Of a stretch of DNA of 64,000 nt, positions 7,700 to 15,985 are shown piece by piece. The notes beneath the pieces are model-generated. The model was not told the DNA's origin and ran no database searches. It saw nothing but the letters and a program-made list of their open reading frames with translations. Positions within the stretch are counted from its first letter, which is position 1. Each line of letters begins with the position of its first letter. Both the position numbers and the translations under genes were made by a program. Source of the stretch: Arthrobacter sp. (GTDB taxonomy: Bacteria; Actinomycetota; Actinomycetes; Actinomycetales; Micrococcaceae); the NCBI RefSeq assembly GCF_031179985.1, contig NZ_JAPSHJ010000008.1, forward strand, positions 1 to 64,000, given 5' to 3'.

Positions 7700-7763
7700 C
7701 CCATCGACTGCTCCATTAGTGCCTTTTGATGCGTCAAGGGGCACTAACGGAGCAGTCGGTGGG
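7700..7763. terminator. Long hairpin between convergent ald and oxidoreductase genes
   Basis: An inverted repeat of about 30 base pairs with a 4-base loop (TGCG, 7730-7733), one mismatch and about three G-U pairs. The core is CGACTGCTCC at 7705 with GGAGCAGTCG at 7749. It fills the whole gap between the two stop codons and should work as a bidirectional terminator. It is much longer than a normal terminator stem, so it may instead be a copy of a dispersed palindromic element. Confidence 0.7.
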
Positions 7764-7764
7764 G

Positions 7765-8838
7765 TTAAGCCAGCTCCCGGGCCTTTTCTATTAATTTGAG
7801 GACGGCGACTGCGTCTTGGGGGTTGACCGGGAGGGGAAGTGCAGAGGAGGCCCCGCCGTCGTGGATCTTTTCCCCCAGGAGCCGGTAGAACTCGGGGTAG
7901 GCACCACGTTCCGTTGGCAGCTTGTCGAGGTGGCCGTCGCGGCCGAGGGTCCCGGCCCACTCAGGGGCTTCGAGGCCATAGTCGAGGTCCAGCGGGCTTC
8001 CACCGGCCACGATGTAGGGTTCCTGGGGGTCCACGCCGTGCTTGGTGAACCCGCCGTCGCTGCCCAAAAGCCGGAAGCGGGGACCTTGCTGCGCGCACAG
8101 CATGTTCATCCAGAGGTGGCTGGTGACGCCGGAGTCGTGACGCAAGGCCAGGAACGCGTCGTCGTCCACGTTTTCGCCGGGGCGCCTGATCTGGAGTTCG
8201 GCGTGAGTGACCGTGGCCGGGCCAAAAAGCTGAAGCGCCTGGTCCAGAAGGTGGGTACCCAGATCAAACAGAACCCCTCCTCCTTGCTCGGCCGTCGCTT
8301 CAGCTTTCCAGGCTTTGGAAATCTGGGGCGACCAGCGCTCGAACCGAGATTCGAATCGGGCCACATGTCCCAGGGCGCCGTCGGCGAGGATGGTCCTGAG
8401 AGTGAGGAAATCTCCGTCCCAACGGCGATTATGGAAGACTGTGAGTACGCGCCCAAGGCGTTCGGCCAGTCCGATGAGTTCCTCGCCTTCACTGCTGCTC
8501 ACTACAAAAGGCTTGTCGACCACGATGTCGAGGCCCGCTTCCAAGGCAGCCTTCGCAAGCGGAAAGTGGGTTGCCGGAGGGGTGCCCAGAACCAGCAGGT
8601 CGAGCTCCCCGGCTATCCCGAGGATGTCTTCGGGGGTGTCCACAACCCTCGTCGCCGGGTAGCGCTCGGAGGCGGCGGACTTCCGGCCGGCGTCGGAGGT
8701 TGAAATGACCTCGAGGGAGAAAGCAGGATTGGCCGCGATCAGCGGGGCGTGGAAAACGCTGCCCGACAACCCATACCCGGCCACCGCCGTTCGGATGGGG
8801 GCTGGCCGGCCGGCGTGAACGGAAGAGTCTGTAGTCAT
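7765..8838 (-). CDS. Gfo/Idh/MocA-family NAD(P)-dependent oxidoreductase
   Basis: A 357-residue dehydrogenase of the glucose-fructose oxidoreductase/inositol dehydrogenase family. The N-terminal Rossmann fold has VAGYGLSGSVFHAPLI (19-34). DKPF (108-111) carries the conserved Lys109 of the EKP-like catalytic motif. The C-terminal alpha/beta domain has the usual FDLGTHLLDQALQLFG with its conserved histidine. The substrate is probably a sugar or polyol but cannot be read. It resembles the E. coli YdgJ/YhhX type rather than inositol dehydrogenase proper (my impression). The promoter region just upstream is occupied by the 32-base repeat cluster. Confidence 0.88.
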   Translation of the reverse strand: MTTDSSVHAGRPAPIRTAVAGYGLSGSVFHAPLIAANPAFSLEVISTSDAGRKSAASERYPATRVVDTPEDILGIAGELDLLVLGTPPATHFPLAKAALEAGLDIVVDKPFVVSSSEGEELIGLAERLGRVLTVFHNRRWDGDFLTLRTILADGALGHVARFESRFERWSPQISKAWKAEATAEQGGGVLFDLGTHLLDQALQLFGPATVTHAELQIRRPGENVDDDAFLALRHDSGVTSHLWMNMLCAQQGPRFRLLGSDGGFTKHGVDPQEPYIVAGGSPLDLDYGLEAPEWAGTLGRDGHLDKLPTERGAYPEFYRLLGEKIHDGGASSALPLPVNPQDAVAVLKLIEKARELA

Positions 8839-8857
8839 GGAGCAACGCTACCCCCGG

Positions 8858-9084
8858 ACGCTCCCTCACATCCCGACCAAATTTCCCCAACCCTCCCTCA
8901 CATCCGGGACCAAATTCCCAAACCCTCCCTCACATCCCGACCGCTAGGCACCCCCGGCGGACGAAACGTGAAGGAGGGTTCCCCCAAAACCCGCGAAATG
9001 TGAAGGAGGGTTCCCCCAAAGCCCCGAAACGTGAAGGAGCGTCCCCAAAAAACCCCCGAAACGTGAGGGAGCGTTCAGGGGCGG
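8858..9084. repeat. Cluster of seven 32-base repeats, three in one orientation then four inverted
   Basis: Three copies with core CTCCCTCACAT start at 8861, 8893 and 8925 (exact 32-base steps). They are followed by four copies in the opposite orientation with core GTGAAGGAGGGTT at 8968, 9000, 9031 and 9063 (steps of 32, 31, 32). Copies degrade towards the right end (GGAGCGT). The unit is related to the element at 37-127. The block lies between the start of the oxidoreductase and the stop of the TetR gene and is predicted to fold as a long cruciform or hairpin. It contains no open gene of its own. Confidence 0.8.
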
Positions 9085-9085
9085 G

Positions 9086-9700
9086 CTAATCCTGGCGAAC
9101 CACCCGTGTGACAAGCTCGCGCCACGATTCCGCCAGCCGCTCGGGAGTTATTCCTTGTGCCCTCACGGCATGGAGAATCCGGTCGGTATCAAGAGTTGCG
9201 CTCAGTGCTCCCGCCATGAGGTACGGGTCGGCGTTCATCCCCGCGGCCCTCAAAAGCATCTCGAGATGGCTGTGCCAGAGGAGCACGGCGGGCACCTCGA
9301 ACTTGTTCCGTGTGGATGTTTCCGCGAGGCGCGCAAGGTCGCCAAACTCGAGAATGTAGCCGATCCGGCCACTTCCGAAGGCCACAAGTCTTTCAAGTGG
9401 CGGTGCCCCCGGCCCCAAAGGAGGAGGCCCAAACATAAACTTCCGCTGGAAGTCTGCCTCGGCGTCGCTCAAGAGCGTCATCATCAGTCCCGCCTTGCTG
9501 CCGAAGCGGCGGAAGACAGTTCCTTTGCCCACGCCGGCGCGAACAGCAAGCTTGTCCATCGTGAGAGACCCCACCCCGCACTCGTCCAGGAGCTCACGTG
9601 CCGCAACAAGCAGGCGTTCCCGGTTCCGGGCGGCGTCGCTGCGCTCTGAATCCTCACCCGGGGATCCGGAGCGGATTGGGATAAGGCTCACAAAAAACAT
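9086..9700 (-). CDS. TetR-family transcriptional regulator
   Basis: A 204-residue TetR-type repressor. The helix-turn-helix lies at about 46-70 (LTMDKLAVRAGVGKGTVFRRFG). The ligand-binding C-terminal half is unassigned. The first about 18 residues (MFFVSLIPIRSGSPGEDS) are unusual and a later start is possible, although no better ATG precedes the helix-turn-helix. It is divergent from an NADPH-dependent FMN reductase, the standard layout for a TetR repressor and its oxidoreductase target, with a palindrome in between. The inducer is unknown, perhaps a quinone or electrophile. Confidence 0.87.
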   Translation of the reverse strand: MFFVSLIPIRSGSPGEDSERSDAARNRERLLVAARELLDECGVGSLTMDKLAVRAGVGKGTVFRRFGSKAGLMMTLLSDAEADFQRKFMFGPPPLGPGAPPLERLVAFGSGRIGYILEFGDLARLAETSTRNKFEVPAVLLWHSHLEMLLRAAGMNADPYLMAGALSATLDTDRILHAVRAQGITPERLAESWRELVTRVVRQD

Positions 9701-9721
9701 TCTAGACCCGGGAATAAGATC

Positions 9722-9735
9722 CGGACCGCAGTCCG
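9722..9735. promoter_or_regulatory. Palindrome CGGAC-CGCA-GTCCG, candidate TetR operator
   Basis: A 5-base inverted repeat with a 4-base spacer, 22 bases upstream of the tetR start and about 80 upstream of the FMN reductase ATG. It matches the size of TetR-family operators that carry a CGGAC/GTCCG pair. Assignment to the neighbouring TetR is inference. Confidence 0.45.
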
Positions 9736-9815
9736 TTTAGATCAGGTGAAGGGCCCACAAGGCCTCCTAACCAACCGGCCGCCGCCTTCCGGTGGCCAGA
9801 CAGAAGGAGTTTTTC

Positions 9816-10379
9816 ATGTCAAAGAGCACCGTACTCGCCCTCGTCGGCAGCCTGCGCGCAGAGTCCACCAACCAGAAGCTTGCCGAGGCCATCCAGGTCA
9901 ACGCCCCGGAGCAGGTCGAGGTCATCATCCACGAAAGCCTGGGAAACATCCCCTTCTACAACGAGGATATCGACGTCGAAGGCCAGGTGCCGGCCGCTGC
10001 GGCAGCACTGCGGGCCGCCGCTTCCGATGCCGATGCCCTGCTGCTGGTGACCCCCGAGCACAACGGCACCATTCCCGCCTCCCTGAAGAACGCCATCGAC
10101 TGGCTGTCCCGCCCGTTCGGCGCAGGCGCCCTCACCGGCAAGCCGACCGGCGTCGTCGGAACCGCTTATGGTCAGTTCGGCGGAGTCTGGGCCCAGGATG
10201 AGACCCGCAAGGCTGTAGGCATCGCCGGCGCCCAGGTCATTGAGGGCGTCAAGCTCGCCGTGCCGGGTTCCGTGGTGCGCTTTGCTGAAATCCATCCGAA
10301 GGACGACGCCGAAATCGTCGGGCAGATCAAGGATGTCTTCAATGCGATTGCTGAGAGCAGCCCAGTCGCCGCTGCCTGA
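9816..10379 (+). CDS. NADPH-dependent FMN reductase (quinone/azo/chromate reductase type)
   Basis: A 187-residue flavodoxin-fold protein that reduces FMN or quinones with NAD(P)H in the cytoplasm, probably for redox protection. FMN-binding motifs are GSLRAEST near residue 11 and VTPEHNGTIPASLKNAIDW (78-96). I chose the ATG at 9816 because AAGGAG sits 7 bases upstream and the protein then begins with the family's MSKSTVLALVGSLR. An in-frame start further upstream would swallow the ribosome site. It is divergent from a TetR gene that probably represses it. Confidence 0.9.
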   Translation: MSKSTVLALVGSLRAESTNQKLAEAIQVNAPEQVEVIIHESLGNIPFYNEDIDVEGQVPAAAAALRAAASDADALLLVTPEHNGTIPASLKNAIDWLSRPFGAGALTGKPTGVVGTAYGQFGGVWAQDETRKAVGIAGAQVIEGVKLAVPGSVVRFAEIHPKDDAEIVGQIKDVFNAIAESSPVAAA

Positions 10380-10398
10380 TCTTTCCAGCTGATGTACG

Positions 10399-10436
10399 AC
10401 GCCTCCCGGCCGCCGATTCAGGCAGCCGGGAGGCGT
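10399..10436 (+). terminator. Terminator hairpin after the FMN reductase gene
   Basis: A perfect 12-base stem (ACGCCTCCCGGC at 10399, GCCGGGAGGCGT at 10425) with a 14-base loop begins 20 bases after the stop codon. Only a weak T-tract (TTCTG) follows. Confidence 0.65.
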
Positions 10437-10586
10437 TCTGCATTTCAACCCTGACCCCTGAGGGCCAGACGTATTAAACCGTGACACAGCTGTCGCCGAA
10501 CCGTCATCTGAAACATATTCCGCCCCTCCCCGCTGAGCCGTAACGTTGATATACGGATTGCAACGGGGCTGGAGGTGCGGGTTGTC

Positions 10587-11411
10587 ATGAGGACCTCGCA
10601 GGGTTTCACGAGGGTAGCGGGATTGGCCTGCTGCCTGGCAATTCCCCTGTGGCTCGGAGGCTGCACCTCGTCGGACACCAGCTCCACCACGGGCGCTGCG
10701 GAAGGTTCAGCACTGAGCCAGCTGACACCGGCGCCCGCTCTTGCCGCACCCGAGCCGGAAGCCCAGCCGGCACCAACCCCTGTAACGGAGCCTGCTGAAG
10801 GGGGCAGCCCTCAGTTGGCACCCCGCGGAACGGCTGGGCCTTATCAGGAGCCTGCAGCCGAAACGCCACCGCCAGGCACCACGTCAGGAGGGTCTGCATC
10901 CACGGCCTCGTCGTCGCCAGGCCCGGCTCTTCCGCCTGAACCCTCCCCTACGCAAGGGGCCGCGCTTCCTGCGGGTAATCCTCCGGCTCCCGCTGCCAGT
11001 GCCCGGCAGTCCGGAACGGCCTACTTCGTTATGCTCGACGACGGCGGCAGTGGCGGAGTCCGCTTCGGCTGCAACGACAGCCTGGTGTCAGTACCCCTTG
11101 CCGCCCCACTCGCAAACGAACCACTCCAATCCGCTCTTCAGGCCCTTCTGCCTGGGAGCAGCGGCGGCGGCTCCGCCCCTGACGGGCTCTACAACTCCTT
11201 GGCCTCTTCCACGCTCAGCTTCGTCTCGGGTTACTTCGACGGATCCACAGTGGTGGTGAACCTTAGTGGCACTGTAAGTCCTGCGGGTACCTGCGACATC
11301 CCCAGGATTGAGGCCCAGCTGACACAGACAGCCGTCACGGCGGTAGGTGCAACACGGGCGGAAATCTACATCAACGGACGGCGACTGGCCGAGGTCCTCA
11401 GCCTTCGCTAA
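10587..11411 (+). CDS. Lipoprotein with C-terminal GerMN domain
   Basis: A 274-residue predicted lipoprotein. From the ATG at 10587 (GGAGG 11 bases upstream) a signal peptide runs to the lipobox WLGGC with lipidated Cys26. A GTG at 10575 is in frame but overlaps the ribosome site. A proline/alanine-rich low-complexity linker follows to about residue 150. The last about 120 residues resemble a GerMN (sporulation/germination M) domain: FGCNDSLVSVPL, then LQSALQALLPG, then SFVSGYFDGSTVVVNLSGTV. GerMN lipoproteins occur in non-sporulating actinobacteria (for example LpqB of mycobacteria), outside the membrane. Function here is unknown. It appears to be monocistronic. Confidence 0.75.
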   Translation: MRTSQGFTRVAGLACCLAIPLWLGGCTSSDTSSTTGAAEGSALSQLTPAPALAAPEPEAQPAPTPVTEPAEGGSPQLAPRGTAGPYQEPAAETPPPGTTSGGSASTASSSPGPALPPEPSPTQGAALPAGNPPAPAASARQSGTAYFVMLDDGGSGGVRFGCNDSLVSVPLAAPLANEPLQSALQALLPGSSGGGSAPDGLYNSLASSTLSFVSGYFDGSTVVVNLSGTVSPAGTCDIPRIEAQLTQTAVTAVGATRAEIYINGRRLAEVLSLR

Positions 11412-11463
11412 ATCTGCAGCAGGCGGGAGCGTCGGCATCCCAACCTCACCGAAAGGCAACAGA

Positions 11464-11496
11464 GGTTGCATACTTAGCAACTGATGGTTGTATCCT
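11464..11496 (+). promoter_or_regulatory. Promoter with 22-base-spaced direct repeats; likely leaderless start
   Basis: GGTTGCATAC (11464) and GGTTGTATCC (11486) are direct repeats two helical turns apart. The first contains a -35-like TTGCAT and the second a -10-like TATCCT (11491-11496). The expected transcription start is at or next to the GTG start at 11504, so the mRNA may be leaderless. Direct repeats at this spacing are typical of MocR-family operators (known family feature; link is inference). Confidence 0.4.
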
Positions 11497-11503
11497 GAGG
11501 AAT

Positions 11504-12796
11504 GTGAGCCACGAGACACTGGATGCCGCAGCACAGTTGCTGCCCGCTGAAGCCGTTGAAGCAATCGAACGAGCGGCCACGTCCGCCCACCGCCACGAGG
11601 AACTCTTCTCGGAGCGCGCCGCCAACATCAAGCAGTCAGCCGTACGCGATGTCTTTGACATTTCCATGCGCCCCGGGCTGGTCTCATTGGCCGGAGGCAA
11701 CCCGTACCTGCAGTCACTCCCGCTGGACCGGCTCGCAGAAACAGCCGCCGCCATCATCGCCGAACAGGGAATGATCGCGCTTCAATACGGCAGCGGCCAG
11801 GGCTCCCTGGAATTGCGGACACAGATCTGCGGGGTCATGGCCGAGGAGGGAATCCTTGACGCCGTTCCGGAGAACGTGGTTGTCACGGCCGGGTCGCAGT
11901 CGGCCCAGGACATCGCCGCAAAAGTCTTCTGCAACCCCGGCGACGTCGTCCTCGTAGAGAATCCAACCTATGTGGGTGCTCTGAATGCCTTTGAGGCGTA
12001 CCAGGTGCAGGTGGAAACCGTTCCCATGGACGAAGATGGCCTTGTCCCTGAATTGCTGCGCGCGAAAATCGCTGCTCTGCAAAGTGCCGGGAAGAGAATC
12101 AAGTTCCTCTACACCATCCCCAGCTTCAACAACCCGTCAGGCATTACTCTCGCCCAGGAGCGCCGCCAAGAGATAGTTGATATATGCCGCAACGCAAATA
12201 TCTTGATTCTGGAAGATAACCCCTACGGTCTTCTGCGCTTCGACGGGCAGCCTCTGGCCCCGCTGAGGAAGGATAACCCGGACGACGTGATTTACCTCGG
12301 CTCGTTCTCCAAGATCTTCGCGCCGGGATTGCGTGTGGGTTGGGCATTGGTCCCGGCACACCTTCAGCGCCGCTACTATCTGGCCTCCGAATCGGTAACG
12401 CTGTGCCCCCCTGCCTTCAACCAGATGCTGGTCTCTGCCTACCTGCGGGACTTTGACTGGAAGGGGCAGATCCGCACGTACCGCGGACTCTACGAGGAGC
12501 GTTGCCAGGCAATGCTGACTGCCCTCGAACAGCACATGCCTGAGGGCATGAGCTGGACGCGGCCCGAGGGTGGTTTTTTCGTCTGGGTTACGCTTCCGGT
12601 TGGAGTGGATACATATCCGCTGCTTCACAAGGCCATCGAGGCGGGGGTTGTTTTCATTCCCGGAGCAGCATTCACCCATTCGACTGAACCCTCCAACAAG
12701 CTCAGGCTTGCCTTCAGCGCGGTTCCACCCGAAGCCATAGACAAAGGTGTCCGCAGGTTGGCACCCGTGATGCGGGAAGCAATTGCAGCACTGTAG
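11504..12796 (+). CDS. PLP-dependent aminotransferase (2-aminoadipate/LysN-like, MocR-type fold)
   Basis: A 430-residue class I/II aminotransferase, cytoplasmic. The PLP Schiff-base lysine is Lys270 in GSFSKIFAPGLRVGW. Other family landmarks are SLAGGNPY (61-68), QYGSGQGSLELR (94-105), the aspartate/tyrosine pair in EDNPYG (237-242) and a late arginine in KLRLAF. This subgroup includes LysN 2-aminoadipate and kynurenine-type enzymes. The N-terminal about 45 residues lack the winged helix of true MocR regulators. The substrate is not readable. The GTG start at 11504 has GAGGA only three bases away, too close for normal initiation, supporting a leaderless transcript. Confidence 0.88.
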   Translation: MSHETLDAAAQLLPAEAVEAIERAATSAHRHEELFSERAANIKQSAVRDVFDISMRPGLVSLAGGNPYLQSLPLDRLAETAAAIIAEQGMIALQYGSGQGSLELRTQICGVMAEEGILDAVPENVVVTAGSQSAQDIAAKVFCNPGDVVLVENPTYVGALNAFEAYQVQVETVPMDEDGLVPELLRAKIAALQSAGKRIKFLYTIPSFNNPSGITLAQERRQEIVDICRNANILILEDNPYGLLRFDGQPLAPLRKDNPDDVIYLGSFSKIFAPGLRVGWALVPAHLQRRYYLASESVTLCPPAFNQMLVSAYLRDFDWKGQIRTYRGLYEERCQAMLTALEQHMPEGMSWTRPEGGFFVWVTLPVGVDTYPLLHKAIEAGVVFIPGAAFTHSTEPSNKLRLAFSAVPPEAIDKGVRRLAPVMREAIAAL

Positions 12797-12852
12797 CCTG
12801 AAAACCATCCCGGGCTCAGCCCGGAGATGCATCGACTTAAAGGAGCAGGAAT

Positions 12853-13284
12853 ATGACCGGAATTATTGTTGTCGGCGTAGATGGCAGTGAAACGGCGATG
12901 AAGGCTGCCGAGACGGCCGCAGGTCTCGCCGCTTCCATGGGAGCCACCCTCCACGTGGTGAGTGCGTTCGACAGCGACCGCACTGAAGTCTTCGGAAGCG
13001 GGAGCGACCAGTGGATCGTCTCCGATGCCGGTGCAGCGGAGAAAGTTGCCCGCGGCGTCGCCGATCGCCTGCGGACACCGGAGTTGAACGTGACTTATTC
13101 CGCGGCGCGCGGAAAGCCGGCCGAGGCACTGATCAATGAAGCCGAGCGGAGTGACGCCCGGATGATCGTGGTGGGCAATCGTCGTATGCGGGGAATTGGC
13201 CGCGTGCTGGGCAGCGTGGCCAACAGCGTTGCTCACAGCGCGCCTTGCGATGTCTACATTGCCAAGACGGACGACGTCGCCTGA
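12853..13284 (+). CDS. Universal stress protein (UspA family)
   Basis: A 143-residue single-domain Usp. The N-terminal strand IIVVGVDGSETAMKAAE and the C-terminal nucleotide-binding motif VVGNRRMRGIGRVLGSVANS with the following VAHSAPCDVYI mark the ATP-binding subclass (G-2x-G-9x-G-S pattern). Such proteins bind ATP and accumulate under stress or starvation. No partner is suggested by the neighbours. GGAGCAGGA precedes the ATG. It is convergent with the 2-oxoacid dehydrogenase operon. Confidence 0.93.
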   Translation: MTGIIVVGVDGSETAMKAAETAAGLAASMGATLHVVSAFDSDRTEVFGSGSDQWIVSDAGAAEKVARGVADRLRTPELNVTYSAARGKPAEALINEAERSDARMIVVGNRRMRGIGRVLGSVANSVAHSAPCDVYIAKTDDVA

Positions 13285-13314
13285 GGCCGCCCCACTTCCT
13301 CACCTTCGCGTGAA

Positions 13315-13347
13315 GCTCCTCCGGTTGCCATCAGTCACTGGAGGAGC
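13315..13347. terminator. Hairpin between convergent usp and E2 genes
   Basis: GCTCCTCC (13315-13322) pairs perfectly with GGAGGAGC (13340-13347) across a 17-base loop. It lies in the 151-base convergent gap (13285-13435), which otherwise shows no coding signal. It could terminate transcription from both sides. Confidence 0.4.
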
Positions 13348-13435
13348 GACCACACTCCGGCCATGACTACTCCGCGGAACAGCGGTCCGCGTTCACCATT
13401 CGCTGGCCGTCACCATCAGCTAGCTAAGCCCTCGT

Positions 13436-14947
13436 TCAGTCAAGCAGCAGGGCAGGCTCTTCGAGGATGGCCGCGACGTCCGCCATGAACCGCGCCGAAA
13501 GATCCCCATCCACCACCCGGTGGTCAAAGGAGCCACCCAGAGTGGTGATCCAGCGCGGGATGACCTCTCCATCCAGCACCCATGGCTTCTGCTTAATGGT
13601 GCCGAAGGCAACGATGGCTACCTCGCCCGGGTTAATGATGGGTGTGCCGGTATCAATTCCCAGCGCGCCGATGTTCGTGACAGTGAGCGTGCCGCCCTGC
13701 ATCTGTGCCGGCTGGGTCTTGCCTGCACGTGCTGTGGTTGCCAGGTCGTTGAGGGCCAGGGCCAGCTCCTTGAGGGAGAGATCCTGCGCATTCTTGATGT
13801 TGGGCACCATGAGGCCCCGCGGTGTAGCGGCGGCAATACCCAGGTTCATGTAGTGCTTGACGTGGATTTCGGCTGTATCGCTGCCGTCGGTGCTGTCCAC
13901 CCAGGTGGCATTGACGCTGGGATTACGCGCGGCAGCCCAAATGACCGCCTTTGCGAGGATCAGGAGGGGGGAGACCCGGATGCCCTCAAAATCACGTGAT
14001 ACCTTGAGCCGCTTCACGAACTCCATGGTCCGGCTTGCATCAACATCCACAAAGATGCTGACGTGCGGGGCCGAGAACGCCGACTCCACCATCGCCTTGG
14101 CCGTCGCCTTGCGGACACCCTTGACCGGGATGCGCTCGATGCGCTGGTCCTGCGGCTTGCCGGACTTGCCCCAGAACGAATCGGCTTTATCCAATTCGGC
14201 GTCGCGCTGCGATTGGTAGCTCACCAGATCCTCACGCGTAACTTCGCCGCGGGCGCCTGTAGGAACGACGTCGGAGAGGTCGATACCAAGATCCCGGGCA
14301 ATTTTGCGGACAGGGGGCTTCGCGAGGACCTTGTTCACCAGCCCGCTGATGGTGCCGCCTAGAGTCTGGCGGTCGGCGTCCGGGACGGCGCCAGCCGTGG
14401 CCGCGGCCTCCGGAGTTTCCATCCGCTGGACCTGAGGAGGCGCGACGGCGGCCGGCATGTCAGAAGGAGGAACAGGCGTTACGGACGCATCCGCCGGGAC
14501 GCCCATGCCCGAGGATTTCCGCGGCCGGCGCTTCACGGCGTCGGCCTTGGGACCCGATCCGACCAACGGTCCGCCAGCCTCCGGACCCGTGCCGGGAGTA
14601 TCCTCCGGCAGCTTGCCGTACAGCGGCACGGCCGGCGTCGAAGCGGCGGGTTCTGCTGTCCGGAGGGCGGGGGCCGGCACGTCCGCGGGAGTGGGGTCCC
14701 CGGCAATGGCGTCGCTGACGCTGATGATCGGGGTTCCGACGTCGATGGTCACGCCTTCGGGGACCAGCAGTTCGGTCACGGTACCGGCGAAAGGCGACGG
14801 CAGTTCGACGAGCGACTTAGCGGTTTCAATCTCGCAAAGGACGTCGTTGATAGCCACGGTGTCTCCGGCCTTCACCTTCCAGGAGACGATTTCAGCCTCG
14901 GTCAGCCCTTCGCCCACATCGGGAAGGTTGAACTTGTTCAGAGTCAT
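13436..14947 (-). CDS. bkdC: 2-oxoacid dehydrogenase E2, dihydrolipoamide acyltransferase (branched-chain type)
   Basis: A 503-residue E2 core protein. Residues 1-77 form one lipoyl domain ([16 protein letters not shown], lipoylated Lys44 in EIETAKS). A proline/alanine-rich linker follows. A peripheral-subunit-binding domain lies near 215-250 ([17 protein letters not shown], then GEVTREDL). The catalytic acyltransferase domain ends with [13 protein letters not shown], carrying the catalytic His and Asp. It accepts acyl groups from E1 and passes them to CoA. It is the last gene of the E1alpha-E1beta-E2 operon, 57 bases after E1beta. There is no lipoamide dehydrogenase (E3) gene in the window. 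Branched-chain specificity is inferred from the separate E1alpha/E1beta layout. Confidence 0.92.
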   Translation of the reverse strand: MTLNKFNLPDVGEGLTEAEIVSWKVKAGDTVAINDVLCEIETAKSLVELPSPFAGTVTELLVPEGVTIDVGTPIISVSDAIAGDPTPADVPAPALRTAEPAASTPAVPLYGKLPEDTPGTGPEAGGPLVGSGPKADAVKRRPRKSSGMGVPADASVTPVPPSDMPAAVAPPQVQRMETPEAAATAGAVPDADRQTLGGTISGLVNKVLAKPPVRKIARDLGIDLSDVVPTGARGEVTREDLVSYQSQRDAELDKADSFWGKSGKPQDQRIERIPVKGVRKATAKAMVESAFSAPHVSIFVDVDASRTMEFVKRLKVSRDFEGIRVSPLLILAKAVIWAAARNPSVNATWVDSTDGSDTAEIHVKHYMNLGIAAATPRGLMVPNIKNAQDLSLKELALALNDLATTARAGKTQPAQMQGGTLTVTNIGALGIDTGTPIINPGEVAIVAFGTIKQKPWVLDGEVIPRWITTLGGSFDHRVVDGDLSARFMADVAAILEEPALLLD

Positions 14948-15004
14948 GGAGTCCTCGGTTTCGAAACGATCAAGGGCGGCGTTGGAACTTGCTGCAGACT
15001 GGAT

Positions 15005-15985
15005 TCAGTAGGCCAGGGCGCGGTCCAGCGCCTCAAGAATCCTGTCGATGTCCGGCAGGTAATCCTCTTCCACCTTGGCTACGGGATAAGGCATGTGGAA
15101 GCCTCCCACCCGGATCACCGGAGCCTCCAGCGACAGAAACGCCCGCTCACTGATACGTGCGGCGATCTCGCCGCCGATTCCACCAAAGGTGGGGGCCTCG
15201 TGGGCCACGATCAGCCGGCCGGTCTTTTTTACGGACTCCGTGACGGTTTCGAAGTCGATGGGGGAAATGGAACGCAGGTCGATGACTTCGACGCTGCGGC
15301 CGTCTTCCTCCGCCGCGTTTGCCGCTGCAAGGGCAACCGGCACGAGAGGCCCGTACGCAACGACGGTGGCGTCCTGACCTTCCCGGATCACGTGGGCCTT
15401 GAAAGGATCATCGGCGAGCCCGGGGGCCTGGATGTCGACGTCGCCCTTGAGCCAGTACCGGCGCTTGGGCTCAAAGACGATAACGGGGTCCTGGCACTCC
15501 ACTGCCTGCTGGATCATCCAGTACGCGTCGTGGGCGTTGGACGGGGTGATGATGCGAAGGCCTGCGGTATGCGCGAAGAGCGCCTCGGGCGATTCCGAGT
15601 GATGTTCCACCGATCCGATGCCGCCGCCGTACGGAATGCGGATCACTACGGGAACGGTGAGGTTGCCGTGGCTGCGCGCATGCATTTTGGCCAGCTGGGT
15701 GGTGATCTGGTTGAACCCCGGGAACACAAAGCCGTCGAACTGGATTTCGCAGACCGGGCTGTAGCCCCGCAGGGCCAGCCCGATTGCTGTACCGATAATG
15801 CCGGACTCAGCGAGGGGTGTGTCTACGACTCGGTCGGCGCCGAATTCACCGATCAGCCCGTCAGTGACGCGGTAAACGCCGCCGAGGGGTCCAATGTCCT
15901 CGCCCATGAGCAAGGACTTGGGGTTGTTGGCCAATACAGCCCGGAGGCCTTCGTTGATCGCCTTCGCGATGGTCATGGTGGTCAT
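15005..15985 (-). CDS. bkdB: 2-oxoacid dehydrogenase E1 beta subunit
   Basis: A 326-residue transketolase-like E1beta, which together with E1alpha decarboxylates a 2-oxoacid using thiamine diphosphate. Family features seen: LLMGEDIGPLGGVYRVTDGL, DTPLAESGIIGTAIGLAL, VEVIDLRSISPID near residue 230 and the C-terminal EAPVIRVGGFHMPYP. The size is standard (325-330). Its ATG shares one base with the E1alpha stop (15985), indicating translational coupling and equal stoichiometry. Substrate could be branched-chain 2-oxoacids, pyruvate or acetoin. The branched-chain assignment is favoured because actinobacterial pyruvate dehydrogenase normally uses the one-piece AceE (known). Confidence 0.93.
   Translation of the reverse strand: MTTMTIAKAINEGLRAVLANNPKSLLMGEDIGPLGGVYRVTDGLIGEFGADRVVDTPLAESGIIGTAIGLALRGYSPVCEIQFDGFVFPGFNQITTQLAKMHARSHGNLTVPVVIRIPYGGGIGSVEHHSESPEALFAHTAGLRIITPSNAHDAYWMIQQAVECQDPVIVFEPKRRYWLKGDVDIQAPGLADDPFKAHVIREGQDATVVAYGPLVPVALAAANAAEEDGRSVEVIDLRSISPIDFETVTESVKKTGRLIVAHEAPTFGGIGGEIAARISERAFLSLEAPVIRVGGFHMPYPVAKVEEDYLPDIDRILEALDRALAY

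Noticed and set aside
8858..9084. Regular 32-base repeats as a CRISPR array
   Set aside because: Copies occur in both orientations, there are no unique spacers (the whole 32 bases repeat imperfectly), and no cas genes are in the window.
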